This document shows, piece after piece, positions 24,531 to 33,646 of a stretch of 64,000 nt of DNA. Within the stretch, counting starts at the first letter, position 1, and every line of letters starts with the position of its first letter. The stretch comes from JACOTK01 sp963743945 (GTDB lineage: Bacteria > Actinomycetota > Acidimicrobiia > Acidimicrobiales > CADCSY01). The notes beneath the pieces were generated by a model. That model worked only from the letters and a program-made list of their open reading frames with translations, was not told the DNA's origin and searched no databases. A program made the position numbers and the translations under genes. The stretch is from NCBI GenBank assembly GCA_963743945.1, contig CAVURO010000010.1:372001-436000 (forward strand). Reading direction: 5' to 3'.

Positions 24531-27092
24531 TCAAGGCGGACACGTACGGTCAAAGCGGACACGTACCATCGTGCCCCACGAACCGGGGGTGATCTCGCAG
24601 CCGCTTGCCAGCGCGTGAACGAGGAACAGGCCACGGCCCCCTTCGGCATCCGGATCCGGCCATTCCACCGGCATGACCACCGTGGCCAGGCCATCGCCGT
24701 CGTCCACCACCTCGACCATGACCGAGGCCACCGTCGACCAGGCACGTACGTCGACGTGGCTTCGCGCGACGCGCACGGCGTTGGTCACGAGCTCCGATAC
24801 GACCAGGACCACGTCGTCGCGGTCGACACCGTCAAAGTCCTGCCCCAGAAGCCACGCCCCGATCTCGTGGCGGGCTGCCGCCACCGAGGTCGGCTCGGCG
24901 TAGAACCGCTTGGTCATGCCCGGTCCCGTCACCGCCTGATCCGGATACGGCATGCGGAGCACCAAGAGCCCGATGTCATCACGCGGTTGGTCCTCCTCGA
25001 ATCGGAGAACGGCCTGCTCGATCATCACCGCCATGCCGGTGGCATCGAGTCCCTTGCTCGCCTCGATGGCGGTCTCCAGGATCCCATCGCCCCAGACGCC
25101 CTGTGGTGAACGTGCCTCGGTCAGCCCATCGGTGTAGAGCACCAGCGCGTCCCCCGGGGCAAGCTCCACCTCGTCGTCGGCAAGCTCGGGATCCGGGAAA
25201 AGACCGATCGCCGTACCCGAACGGCCGCACGGCTCCACCGATCCGTCGGCCCGGACCAACAGGGGACTGGGATGTCCGCCCAACGAGAATCGGACCCTTG
25301 CACACCGATCGGTGACCTTCACCCATGCGTGAGCGATGGTGCAGAACCGTTCGTCGACGTCGGCGTCGAGGATGGCCTGGTTCAGCACCTCGAGCACCTT
25401 GCTCGGACTCGATTCCCGACGTCCGGCGACTCGAACGGTGTGCCGGGCAAGCGAGGTCAGCGAGGCAGCGTCAACCCCCTTGCCCGACGCATCGCCCATC
25501 ACCACCCCCCAGCGACCCTCGGACATGGCAAACACGTCGTAGAAGTCGCCACCCACCAGGCTGCCGTCGCCCACGGGATGGTAGCGGGCGGCAATCTCGA
25601 AGCCCGCGATGATGGGTAGGGACGGCGGCAGGAGGCTCCGCTGCAGGTTGTGGGCAACCGTCGCCCGCTCTCGATACAGGCGGGCGTTGTCAACCGCTCC
25701 CGCAACCCGAGCAGCGAGGTCACCCACCCATTCGAGGTCGGTGGAGCGAAACGATCGTCCCGACCGGGCCATCGACAGCGAGAGCACGCCGAGATTGCGT
25801 TCGTTGACCCGAAGAGGAACGGCGAGTCGGGGGCTCCGACGCCGCTCGGTCGTCTGTGCTCCCGTCCCCGGACCACTGCCGAGATACACAAGGGGCTCGC
25901 CGGTACGGGCAACCTGTTCCAGCTCCTCGAGGGGATGGAGCTCCCTGCTGCGAACCCTTGCCTCCAGCATGCGCATCTGCGTCGGATCGGTGTGCGCCGC
26001 CCCCACGAGAAACAGCCCTTCATCGCGTCGCACGTAGGCGAGGCAGACATCGGCGACCTCGGGCACCACGAGTCTGGCCACCGCTGCAAGCGTGGCCTCG
26101 TCGTCGAGCGACGAGGCAAGCACCCGACTTGCCTCGGCCAACAGGGCGAGCCGTTCACGCGCCTCGAGCTCCCCGAGATGCAGCCTCGCCCGCTCGAGGG
26201 CCTGGACGCACTGCTCACCTATCGCGATGAACAGGTCCCGCTCCCCCGCCTCGATCAAGTGATGGCCGTCCCAGGAAAGGATGAGCAGGCCCAGGACCAC
26301 GCCCTGCACCACCAGGGGAACGGCGACCACGGTGCCGTCCGTCCCATCCACCTCGAGGTGGTCGATCACCAGGTTGCCGGTCCGGGCTGCCTCGGCCTGC
26401 ATGCGCCGGATCACACCCTCGTCATCGGAACCCGTAGCGGGGGGGCGCCGTTCCCGGCCTGCCGGCAAAAAGCCCTCGTCGGTCAGCAGCAGCAGTTCGG
26501 TGCGACGAAGTTGGTGCTGTGCCCTCAGGCGCTCTCTGACGACCACGGCGATGTCCTGGATCGTACGCGTGTCGGAGAAGCACACTGTCAGCTCCTGCAA
26601 CGTGGCGAGTCGGCCCACCGCCTCCTCGGCCAGTCGTCGCGCCTGCTGCTCGGCTGCGAGCAGGCGCAGTCGCTCCGCCCGCTCGCGCTTTCGGTCGGTC
26701 GTATCGACGATCACCACCCCGATCGCGAGGACCTCCCCGAGTGGTCCGACGATGGGGTAGAAGCTCAGCAGCCAAACCGCCGCGCCGGCGGCGGCGCCGG
26801 GCCCCGACGTCGGATCGAGCCGCTCGACCTCGAGGTTCATGATGGTCTCGTGGGTCCCGACGACATTACGCAGGAGTTGATGGACCGACTCGTCGAGACC
26901 GACCATCACCTCGCTGATGAGACGACCCGGATAGGCCTCCGCCGGCACGCCGACGAGCTCGGCCATCGCCTCATTGGCGCGCAGGAATCGAAGATCGGTA
27001 TCGACGAAGCCCAGAGCCACCGGGATGTTCCACAGGAAGTTGTCGAGGAGCGAAGCGAAGTGCGCTCCGTCGGTCGGCGGCAGCGAGCCCAT
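24531..27092 (-). CDS. PAS-GAF-GAF-SpoIIE phosphatase with C-terminal HATPase domain
   Basis: An 853-aa signalling protein. A PAS domain (residues 15-130) is followed by an Arg/Glu-rich helix, two GAF sensors (about 190-320 and 335-480), a PP2C-type SpoIIE phosphatase domain (500-700) with GGDFYDVF, GDASGKGVDA, LYTDGLTEAR and PRDDIGLLVL, and an anti-sigma-like HATPase domain (725-853) with SELVTNAVR, VVDDGDGLA and GRGLFLV. It therefore carries both the phosphatase and the kinase-like half of a partner-switching circuit. It should act on an anti-sigma-factor antagonist encoded elsewhere. The start codon shares one base with the fadD stop (TGATG). Confidence 0.88.
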   Translation of the reverse strand: MGSLPPTDGAHFASLLDNFLWNIPVALGFVDTDLRFLRANEAMAELVGVPAEAYPGRLISEVMVGLDESVHQLLRNVVGTHETIMNLEVERLDPTSGPGAAAGAAVWLLSFYPIVGPLGEVLAIGVVIVDTTDRKRERAERLRLLAAEQQARRLAEEAVGRLATLQELTVCFSDTRTIQDIAVVVRERLRAQHQLRRTELLLLTDEGFLPAGRERRPPATGSDDEGVIRRMQAEAARTGNLVIDHLEVDGTDGTVVAVPLVVQGVVLGLLILSWDGHHLIEAGERDLFIAIGEQCVQALERARLHLGELEARERLALLAEASRVLASSLDDEATLAAVARLVVPEVADVCLAYVRRDEGLFLVGAAHTDPTQMRMLEARVRSRELHPLEELEQVARTGEPLVYLGSGPGTGAQTTERRRSPRLAVPLRVNERNLGVLSLSMARSGRSFRSTDLEWVGDLAARVAGAVDNARLYRERATVAHNLQRSLLPPSLPIIAGFEIAARYHPVGDGSLVGGDFYDVFAMSEGRWGVVMGDASGKGVDAASLTSLARHTVRVAGRRESSPSKVLEVLNQAILDADVDERFCTIAHAWVKVTDRCARVRFSLGGHPSPLLVRADGSVEPCGRSGTAIGLFPDPELADDEVELAPGDALVLYTDGLTEARSPQGVWGDGILETAIEASKGLDATGMAVMIEQAVLRFEEDQPRDDIGLLVLRMPYPDQAVTGPGMTKRFYAEPTSVAAARHEIGAWLLGQDFDGVDRDDVVLVVSELVTNAVRVARSHVDVRAWSTVASVMVEVVDDGDGLATVVMPVEWPDPDAEGGRGLFLVHALASGCEITPGSWGTMVRVRFDRTCPP

Positions 27093-28639
27093 CAGATCTT
27101 TCGCTCGATACCCTTCCAGTAGTCGTCGCGCAACAGGCGCTTGTAGAGCTTGCCGGTCGGGTAGCGGGGCAACTCGTCTCGGAAATCGACCGATCGCGGC
27201 ACCTTGTAGTTGGCGAGCAGGCCTCGACAGTGCGTGATGAGCTCCTCGGCCAGGGCCGGTGACGGCGTCACCCCATCAGCCGGCTCGATCACGGCTTTGA
27301 CCTCCTCCCCCCATTCCTCGTTGGGAACACCCAACACCGCTGCGTCGCCAACCTTCGGATGGGTCAGAAGAGCGGCCTCGATCTCGGCGGGATAGATGTT
27401 CACGCCACCCGAGATGATCATGTCGGCCTTGCGGTCGTTGAGGAAGAGCCAACCGTCCTCGGTCAGGTAGCCGATGTCGCCGACGGTGAACATGTCGCCC
27501 CGGCGGCTCTCCGCTGTCTTGTTCGGGTCCTTGTAGTACTCGAACTGACCCATCGGAGTACGCATGTACACCGTGCCCGACTCGTTCGCCCCGAGCTCGT
27601 TGCCGTCATCGTCGAGAATCTTGATCTCCGACCCCGGCCAGGCCTGACCGACCGTCCCGGGGTGCTCGAGCCATTCTGGTGACTTCACATAGGTACCACC
27701 GCCCTCGGTCGCGGCGTAGTACTCGTAGATCACCGGCCCCCACCACTCGATCATGCGGCGCTTCACGTCCACCGGACAGGGGGCGGCGGCATGGATGACA
27801 TTGGACAACGAGCTCGTGTCGTACTGCTTCTTCACCTCGTCGGGAAGTGCGAGCAGGCGGTGGAACATCGTCGGCACCATGTGCGAGGTGGTGATCCGGT
27901 GTTGGTCGATCAGCTTCAGCGTGAGCTCGGGACTCCATTTGTCCATCAACACGAGAGCCTGGCCGAGATGCATCGCACCGGTTCCGAAACCGAGAGGCGC
28001 AGCATGGTAGAGCGGTCCGGCCGCAAGGTGCGCGCCCTCGCCGCTCTTGATGTCGAACAAACCGGCCAGCAAGGACGCCAGGCTCGCCCCGGTGTCGGGG
28101 TCGATGTCGCTCAGCGGACGGCGAACGCCCTTCGGACGACCGGTCGTGCCCGAGGTGTACAACATGGTCTGGCCCGCAAGACGGTCGTCGGGGAGCGTGG
28201 TGGGCCGGCCCGCAACCAACGCCTCGAACGTCTGCAGACCCTCGATCTTGCCGACCGTGAAGACGTGCGACTCGGGAAACCCGATCTCCCTGATCGCTGC
28301 GGTGCCCGCGTCGGCATACCGCTCGGCGAGGATGAACGCCCTCGCCTCGGCGTCACCGAGGATGTAGGCGATCTCCGGGCCGGTGAGATGAAAGTTGACA
28401 GGCGTGATGTACAGCCCGATCTGCATCGCTGCCATGTAGGTCTCGAGGAACTCGCTGACGTTGGGCAGCACGACCGCGACGTTGTCGCCCCTGGTGAGGC
28501 CCAGGGCGCGCAGCCCGTGGGCGACCTGGTTCACCCGTGACAGGAGCTCTCCGAAGGTCGACTCGACCCCCTCAGCATCCACCAGGCCAAGTCGGTCGGG
28601 ATCGGACTGGGCAATCTTCCAAAATCCGACATCGCTCAC
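27092..28639 (-). CDS. fadD: Long-chain acyl-CoA synthetase family protein
   Basis: A 515-aa AMP-forming ligase that activates a carboxylic acid to acyl-CoA. The P-loop is MLYTSGTTGRPKGV, the A5 motif YYAATEGG, the hinge region VGDIGYLTEDGWLFLNDRKADMIISGG (residues around 400-425) and the catalytic lysine is in YPTGKLYKR. It lacks a membrane segment. GTG at 28639 follows GAGGGGG at 6 nt. A 10-mer shared with an acyl-CoA dehydrogenase promoter lies 65 bp upstream. Aromatic or other carboxylates cannot be excluded as substrate. Confidence 0.86.
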   Translation of the reverse strand: MSDVGFWKIAQSDPDRLGLVDAEGVESTFGELLSRVNQVAHGLRALGLTRGDNVAVVLPNVSEFLETYMAAMQIGLYITPVNFHLTGPEIAYILGDAEARAFILAERYADAGTAAIREIGFPESHVFTVGKIEGLQTFEALVAGRPTTLPDDRLAGQTMLYTSGTTGRPKGVRRPLSDIDPDTGASLASLLAGLFDIKSGEGAHLAAGPLYHAAPLGFGTGAMHLGQALVLMDKWSPELTLKLIDQHRITTSHMVPTMFHRLLALPDEVKKQYDTSSLSNVIHAAAPCPVDVKRRMIEWWGPVIYEYYAATEGGGTYVKSPEWLEHPGTVGQAWPGSEIKILDDDGNELGANESGTVYMRTPMGQFEYYKDPNKTAESRRGDMFTVGDIGYLTEDGWLFLNDRKADMIISGGVNIYPAEIEAALLTHPKVGDAAVLGVPNEEWGEEVKAVIEPADGVTPSPALAEELITHCRGLLANYKVPRSVDFRDELPRYPTGKLYKRLLRDDYWKGIERKI

Positions 28640-28703
28640 GGTGTTCCCCCTCGTATCGTGTTACGGCAGCCGGCAGGCCATCCCCCGACAGCAGGTCACG
28701 GCC

Positions 28704-28713
28704 ATGTTTACTA
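28704..28713 (-). promoter_or_regulatory. Shared site TAGTAAACAT upstream of fadD
   Basis: TAGTAAACAT on the minus strand, 65 bp before the fadD start. The identical 10-mer lies 62 bp before the acyl-CoA dehydrogenase start at 50120. An AT-rich word shared at matching distances between two fatty-acid genes in GC-rich DNA suggests a common regulator site or promoter element. Confidence 0.4.
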
Positions 28714-28834
28714 CATACACGCGCCCAGGTTCCCCGGTACGGTCCACCCGGTTCGTGTCGGGCAGGTACTTTTCCGCCGACGGCATGGACGTTTGAACCG
28801 CGTTGAGCAGAGAGGTTCCCAGGTCCACCCACTC

Positions 28835-29872
28835 ATGACCGCATCAGCCAAGTCCCGACAGGTCGACCCCGCATCGACGACAGCGGTGTCGCGGCGTACC
28901 GCGCTCATCAGTGGAGCAGTGCTCGTGGTGGCCGCAGGGTTGACGATCAGCTCCATCGTCGCCTCCGATGACGAACCACAACCCACCCCGAGGGTCCAAA
29001 CCTCGACGACCAAGGCGCCCGACCCTGCGCTCATCAAGCTCGACGAGGAGCTCTCCGGGGCCGTCAACCTCTCGGTGGCCTTTGCCGGCAGCATCCAGGT
29101 CCTCGATCGCGAGCTCCGAGCGGGCACCCTGGAAGGCGCCGAATTGGCGCGACGCGCGATCGCCTTCGAGGATCAGGTCACCCAGACCCTCGCCACGGTG
29201 GCCGAGTTGAAGGTCCCGACAGGGGCCGAGCAGGTCAAGGTCCACGCGACCGAGGCCATGCGGCTCTATCAGATCTCCACCCGCCTGCTCCAGGGCGCCG
29301 ACGGTGTCGCCGACACGAGCCGCAGTGGCCTGGCCGTTCGGGTGAAGCTCCTGGCGGATCGGGTGTTCGATCGGGCTCGGATCGCCCTGGACATCGCAAC
29401 GAATGGCGCCCCTTCGGCGTCGGGCCAACGCGTGCTCACCAGCCCGGCGATCCCCGATTTCGCCGCCGAAGCCCCCGACACCGGACCGGGCCCCGGCGTT
29501 GCCCCGGCCTCTGAACGGCCGTTGGGCGAGGCGGCATGGCGAGCCGAGGTCCGTCGTCAGGCGGTGGCCGTCGCCGGGATCATCGACAGCATCGACTGGG
29601 CATCGCCGAGCACCGACGACGCCGAAGCGGCCCGGCAGCAGACGGCTCTCGTGCGCAGCACCGACGCTCTGGCCGTCCGCCTGCCCGGCCTCACGCTTAC
29701 CGAGGCTGCACGCACACTGCGCCTCGCCACCGCCGTCATCGAACAGGCGCTCGCCGCCCAACGCCTGGGCGCAACCGAGCCGGCCGGCGCCCTCCTCGAT
29801 GCGGGACGACGCATCTGGGCGATCGCCGCCGACGATGCCGACACCGCGCCGACGCTCGGGTCGAAGCGGTGA
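28835..29872 (+). CDS. Hypothetical single-span exported helical protein
   Basis: A 345-aa protein of unknown family. Residues 21-42 (ALISGAVLVVAAGLTISSIV) form an N-terminal membrane anchor or uncleaved signal after a short basic start with SRRT. An extracellular Thr/Pro linker and a long alanine-rich helical region with two separate similar halves (about 65-190 and 230-330) follow. No cysteines or catalytic motifs are apparent. The ATG at 28835 has only weak Shine-Dalgarno sequences upstream. It is transcribed away from fadD and convergent with the branched-chain-type transporter operon. Confidence 0.6.
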   Translation: MTASAKSRQVDPASTTAVSRRTALISGAVLVVAAGLTISSIVASDDEPQPTPRVQTSTTKAPDPALIKLDEELSGAVNLSVAFAGSIQVLDRELRAGTLEGAELARRAIAFEDQVTQTLATVAELKVPTGAEQVKVHATEAMRLYQISTRLLQGADGVADTSRSGLAVRVKLLADRVFDRARIALDIATNGAPSASGQRVLTSPAIPDFAAEAPDTGPGPGVAPASERPLGEAAWRAEVRRQAVAVAGIIDSIDWASPSTDDAEAARQQTALVRSTDALAVRLPGLTLTEAARTLRLATAVIEQALAAQRLGATEPAGALLDAGRRIWAIAADDADTAPTLGSKR

Positions 29873-29877
29873 TCCCG

Positions 29878-29890
29878 ATCACGCGGTGAT
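29878..29890. terminator. Weak hairpin between convergent genes
   Basis: ATCAC-GCG-GTGAT in the 32-bp gap between the exported helical protein and the end of the transporter operon. Only five pairs and no T-tract, so it is recorded as a possible weak terminator. Confidence 0.25.
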
Positions 29891-29904
29891 TGCGACCCCG
29901 GTGC

Positions 29905-31449
29905 TCATCCCATCGAGTCGCTGAGCTTGGTGAGGAAGCACTTGCCGCCGTACCTGTCCTTCTGCTCACTCGTCAGATAGCCCGTCTGCGGCTTGCGGTA
30001 GGCCTCCTTCTTGGCGCTGTCCCACTTCCACTGCCCGAGCCAGACCACCTCCGAACCGGTCTTGCAGTTCGGGGCCATCGAGACGATGGGGGGCGTGATC
30101 CCGACGTCGAAGTTCTCGACCTTGGCGATCCAGTCGTTCACACCGGCCTTCGTCACACTCTTGCCCTGGGCAGCGACCGCCGAGGTGATCAACTTCGCTC
30201 CGGACCAATAGCCGATGGTCGCAGGGGAATCGAGATGAACGGGAGCCGAGATGTTCGGGTGATAGCGCTTGATGGCGCCAACGTACTCGTCATGGGCCGC
30301 CGTCTTCTGACGAGGCGCGCCGTCAGGTTGGTCCCCGTTCGAACCACCCCACATGCCATCGACCCACGGACCCACCTGGGTGGCCAATCCGCCCACACTC
30401 GTTGCCCAGGAACCCCATCCGATCGTCGGACGATACTGCTGGCGCTGCGCAGCCGAGGCGCACAGGACCCATCCCAGACCCTGGAAGTCCCACCAGTCAA
30501 CTCCGGCGTCCTTCATCTTCAGCACGAGGCTCGTGCAGTCGCCGTCAGTGAGATTGAAGGGATCGGCGACCACGACCTTGGCGCCTGCATCCTCCCAGGC
30601 CTCCTTGAGGTACGGAACGTAGGGGGTCACATCGAAGATCTGGGTGTCGTAGATCATGCCGACCTTCATGCCCGGCTTGAACAGTCCCTGGGCCTTCATG
30701 CCGGTGATCGCCTCCTGGGTCCACAACAAGGCGTTGCCGACCAGCGGATACACCGTGGGGAACTTCGAGGAGAACGACAGGGGCGTCACCCCGAAGACGA
30801 CCGTCGGAATGTTGTTCCGGGTCACATAGTCCGCGACCGGGTCACCGAAGGCCAGCATCAATCCGAGGACCTTGTCCTGCTCGTAGAGCTTGCGCACGTT
30901 GGCCAGCGTCTGGGAGGCGTCGAGTCGATCGTCGTAGGTGACGAGGCGCAACTTGCGACCGTTGACGCCACCCTTGGCGTTGACCGACTGGAAGTAGGAG
31001 TCGATGGCGCCGAACGCCTCGTCACCGAGGAAGCCCGCCACGCCGGAAAGTGGACCCGACGAACCGATCCGAATCTCGGTGTCGGTCACGCCCTCATCGG
31101 AGGGTCCGTTGTTGGCCGTCGGCTTTGCGTCCGCAACCGGCGAGCCCGGCGCACCGGGAGCAGCCGTGGTGGATCCCCCGCCCGAGCCTGACCCGGTCGC
31201 CTTGGATGGGGCGCCACCGGACTTGGCCGTCGTCGTCCCTGCCCCGGACGTGGAGGTCCCTGAGGCCGCAGGGTCCGTCGCGACAGCGGAAACGTCGGCA
31301 TCGGAGCTCTCGGCTCCGCCGGCCGGGTCGATCGTCGAGACGTCCCCCGACCCTCCCACCTGGAGCGCCTGGTCGACAGGCACCCGGGTACCGCATGCAC
31401 TTGCGATCATCGCTGTCATGACAATCAGAATCGTCGACCACCGCTTCAC
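29905..31449 (-). CDS. Branched-chain-type substrate-binding lipoprotein
   Basis: A 514-aa binding protein of the LivK/Peripla_BP_6 class. The signal ends in a lipobox-like IASAC near residue 19. A very long flexible linker rich in Ser, Gly, Thr and Ala (about residues 30-115) separates the lipid anchor from the binding domain, which begins at DTEIRIGSSGPLSGVAGFLGDEAFGAIDSYF (as a landmark). The linker would hold the receptor far from the membrane. Strong AGGAGG 7 nt before the GTG at 31449; the start overlaps the livF stop (GTGA). It is the last gene of the operon. Ligand unknown: amino acids, amides and aromatic acids are all used by this family. Confidence 0.83.
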   Translation of the reverse strand: MKRWSTILIVMTAMIASACGTRVPVDQALQVGGSGDVSTIDPAGGAESSDADVSAVATDPAASGTSTSGAGTTTAKSGGAPSKATGSGSGGGSTTAAPGAPGSPVADAKPTANNGPSDEGVTDTEIRIGSSGPLSGVAGFLGDEAFGAIDSYFQSVNAKGGVNGRKLRLVTYDDRLDASQTLANVRKLYEQDKVLGLMLAFGDPVADYVTRNNIPTVVFGVTPLSFSSKFPTVYPLVGNALLWTQEAITGMKAQGLFKPGMKVGMIYDTQIFDVTPYVPYLKEAWEDAGAKVVVADPFNLTDGDCTSLVLKMKDAGVDWWDFQGLGWVLCASAAQRQQYRPTIGWGSWATSVGGLATQVGPWVDGMWGGSNGDQPDGAPRQKTAAHDEYVGAIKRYHPNISAPVHLDSPATIGYWSGAKLITSAVAAQGKSVTKAGVNDWIAKVENFDVGITPPIVSMAPNCKTGSEVVWLGQWKWDSAKKEAYRKPQTGYLTSEQKDRYGGKCFLTKLSDSMG

Positions 31450-32174
31450 GAATGAACCTCCTCAGGGGCTGCGGACAGATAGGCCTCCACCAATTCCGGT
31501 GAGGCTGCGAGCTCGGATGCTCCCCCCGATACCGCTACTTCCCCCTTGTCGAGCACGTACGCCCGATCAGCAAAGCCAAGTGCAAGTTCGACATATTGCT
31601 CGACGACGAGAACCGTCAAACCCTCCTCCTTGAGGTCGACAAAGAGGTCGTAGAGCTGTTCGATCACGATCGGCGCCAACCCGAGGGATGGCTCGTCGAC
31701 CAGGATGATGCGAGGTGCGCTCATCAGCCCACGCGCGACGGCGAGCATCTGCTGCTCACCTCCGGACAGCGATCCCGATGCCTGATCAAGACGTTCGGTC
31801 AGGCGGGGCAGGCGCTCCGTCACACGTGCCAACTCCGAACGCACCTCGGCGTGGCTCAGCTTCCGATGGTACGCACCCATGGTCAGGCTCTCCCGCACGC
31901 TCAACTGTGGGAACATGCCGCGACCCTCGGGAACCAACGCAATACCGAGCTTCAGCCGCTTCTCGGCAGGGATGTTGGTGATGTCCATGCCATCGATGCG
32001 AATCGTGCCCGCCGTCACCGGCAGGAGGCCGGCCATCGCCTTCAAGGTCGTGGTCTTGCCCGCCCCGTTGCGGCCCAACACCGCGATGGCCTCACCCGGA
32101 TTGACGACGAGATCGACGCCACGCACCGCCGGAACGGGCCCGTAGTTGACATGCAGGCCTTGGATCTCAAGCAC
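31446..32174 (-). CDS. livF: LivF-type ABC ATPase
   Basis: A 242-aa ATPase of the branched-chain amino acid transporter class: Walker A GRNGAGKTT, signature SLSGGEQQMLAVARG, Walker B IILVDEPSLGL and VVEQYVELAL near the end, all LivF landmarks. The start overlaps the livG stop by 8 bp and the stop overlaps the binding-protein start. It pairs with LivG to power the fused permease. Confidence 0.87.
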   Translation of the reverse strand: MLEIQGLHVNYGPVPAVRGVDLVVNPGEAIAVLGRNGAGKTTTLKAMAGLLPVTAGTIRIDGMDITNIPAEKRLKLGIALVPEGRGMFPQLSVRESLTMGAYHRKLSHAEVRSELARVTERLPRLTERLDQASGSLSGGEQQMLAVARGLMSAPRIILVDEPSLGLAPIVIEQLYDLFVDLKEEGLTVLVVEQYVELALGFADRAYVLDKGEVAVSGGASELAASPELVEAYLSAAPEEVHS

Positions 32175-33078
32175 CGGTGGTCCCTCTCGTTCCCAGATAG
32201 GCCTCGGCCACTCGCGGATCCTCCATCACCTGGGCGGTGGGCCCGGAGGCGATGACCCTGCCGAACTCGAGGACCGTGCAGTGCTCGGCCAGCGTGCGGA
32301 CAAAGGACATGTCATGCTCGACGAGCAACACCGTCACATCCAACTCGTCGCGAGCACGGCGGATGGTGGAAGCCAAGTCGGCCGTCTCGGTGGGGCCCAT
32401 GCCCGCCGAGGGCTCGTCGAGCAGGAGGATGCGGGGCTGCAGGGCGAGCGCTCGCGCCAACTCCAGACGGCGCCGATCGCCGTAAGGAAGGTCACCGGTC
32501 AGGCGTCCCAGCGAGTCACCCATGCCGACGAACTCGAGCGCCCCGGTCGCTATTTCACGGATCAACCGGTCCTGATGGACTGCCCGCGGCAACGAGAGCA
32601 TCGAGGAGACGAGACCTGCCCATCGAAAACGGCCGAGGCCGACGGTGGCGTTGTCGAGCACGCTCAGCGACGGGACAAGTGACAGGTTCTGGAAGGTTCG
32701 GGCCATGCCCAGGCGAGCCCGTGCCGGGCGATCGAAGTCGGTGATGTCGGTGCCGCCGAACGTCACCTTCCCCAAGGTGGGGGCCTGTGCCCCGGTGATC
32801 ACATTGAACAGGGTTGTCTTTCCGGCGCCGTTCGGGCCGATCAGCGCTGCTATCTCCCCGGGCATGACGTCAAGTTCGATCTGATCGTTCGCCACCAGAC
32901 CACCGAAACGAACGGTGACATCCTGCACGCTGAGCAGAGCCATCGAGCGGTCTCGGGCGACATCCCTGCCGACTCCGTCCGGATCAACCTCCGCCCGGGA
33001 ACGTGCAGCCTGCAACGGAGCGCGCCGGCTCCCGGCGGCTCGCCGGGTCGCCACGGCCTGGGGGAGGCGGGGCGCCAT
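32167..33078 (-). CDS. livG: LivG-type ABC ATPase with N-terminal extension
   Basis: ATPase of 303 aa with Walker A GPNGAGKTT, the LivG-type long insertion ending in GDRRRLELARALA, Walker B ILLLDEPSAGM and VEHDMSFV. The ATG at 33078 overlaps the preceding stop (TGATG), which argues for use of this start. It gives an arginine-rich 45-residue extension before the conserved MALLSVQDV. An alternative ATG at 32943 would match family length but has no ribosome-binding site. The basic extension has no known function and might contact the membrane or the neighbouring small membrane protein. Confidence 0.82.
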   Translation of the reverse strand: MAPRLPQAVATRRAAGSRRAPLQAARSRAEVDPDGVGRDVARDRSMALLSVQDVTVRFGGLVANDQIELDVMPGEIAALIGPNGAGKTTLFNVITGAQAPTLGKVTFGGTDITDFDRPARARLGMARTFQNLSLVPSLSVLDNATVGLGRFRWAGLVSSMLSLPRAVHQDRLIREIATGALEFVGMGDSLGRLTGDLPYGDRRRLELARALALQPRILLLDEPSAGMGPTETADLASTIRRARDELDVTVLLVEHDMSFVRTLAEHCTVLEFGRVIASGPTAQVMEDPRVAEAYLGTRGTTGA

Positions 33079-33641
33079 CAGCTACGAGCGTGTGGTCGGG
33101 CGGCGCTGCGTGTCGCCGTTGCCGAGGTCGTTGCACGAGTCGTCGTTGCACGAGCCGTCGTTGCACGAGCCGTCGTTGCACGAGCCGTGCGAGGCGCACG
33201 CGGGCGTCGTTCGACGACCGGCGGCTCGTCGAGAACGATCACCTGGTTTGCCTCATCCTGGCCGGCCTCGATGTCTCCCAGACGCAGGTCGATGGCGTCG
33301 AGGCGGTCGAGGATCACCTCGAGGGCTGCCCTGTCCCGGGCATGCTCGAAGCTCGAGAGCAGCGTCACGCCGATGGCGATCAGCACCGCACCCCCGAAGC
33401 CACCGGAGCTGATGTAGGGCATCTGCTTGCCCGGATCAAGGGTGCCCGACACCCCGTACCAGGCAACGATGACCGAGATCGTGCCCAGGATGATGAGCCC
33501 GATGCCGAGCGCCTGACGCCAGTCGAGCGCACCCAACTGACGCGGCGTGCGCGAGGTTGCCGGAATCGTCGCCAGACCCCGCAAGGGGTGTGCCTCGAGC
33601 TCGCTGGAGAGGGATGGGTCGGTGGGGGCATTCGTATCCAT
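33078..33641 (-). CDS. Two-helix membrane protein with ARATT repeats
   Basis: A 187-aa protein of unknown family. Two hydrophobic helices (GIGLIILGTISVIVAWYGV and the GGAVLIAIGVTLL segment, about residues 47-90) are followed by a predicted coiled coil (ALEVILDRLDAIDLRLGDIE) and a C-terminal tail of repeated ARATT units. The start at 33641 is chosen because AGGAGG lies 8 nt upstream; an ATG 6 nt earlier is only 2 nt from it. It sits between the surface-protein gene and livG in a tightly overlapping transporter operon, so it probably serves the transporter. Its role is not known. Confidence 0.7.
   Translation of the reverse strand: MDTNAPTDPSLSSELEAHPLRGLATIPATSRTPRQLGALDWRQALGIGLIILGTISVIVAWYGVSGTLDPGKQMPYISSGGFGGAVLIAIGVTLLSSFEHARDRAALEVILDRLDAIDLRLGDIEAGQDEANQVIVLDEPPVVERRPRAPRTARATTARATTARATTTRATTSATATRSAARPHARS
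33127..33186 (-). repeat. Four tandem 15-bp units encoding ARATT
   Basis: GTCGTTGCACGAGCC (plus strand) is repeated four times with one substitution in the first unit. Read on the minus strand it encodes a pentapeptide repeat of Ala, Arg, Ala/Thr, Thr, Thr in the C-terminal tail of the two-helix protein. A multiple-of-three unit keeps the frame, so copy number can vary without loss of the protein. Confidence 0.85.
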
Positions 33642-33646
33642 ATGCA

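Noticed and set aside
28640..28834. A longer start for the exported protein at 28658
   Set aside because: The extra residues are not hydrophobic or conserved-looking and overlap the fadD promoter region; the ATG at 28835 directly precedes the membrane segment.
33117..33190. CRISPR-like repeats
   Set aside because: Units are 15 bp with no spacers and encode a pentapeptide repeat in a real frame.
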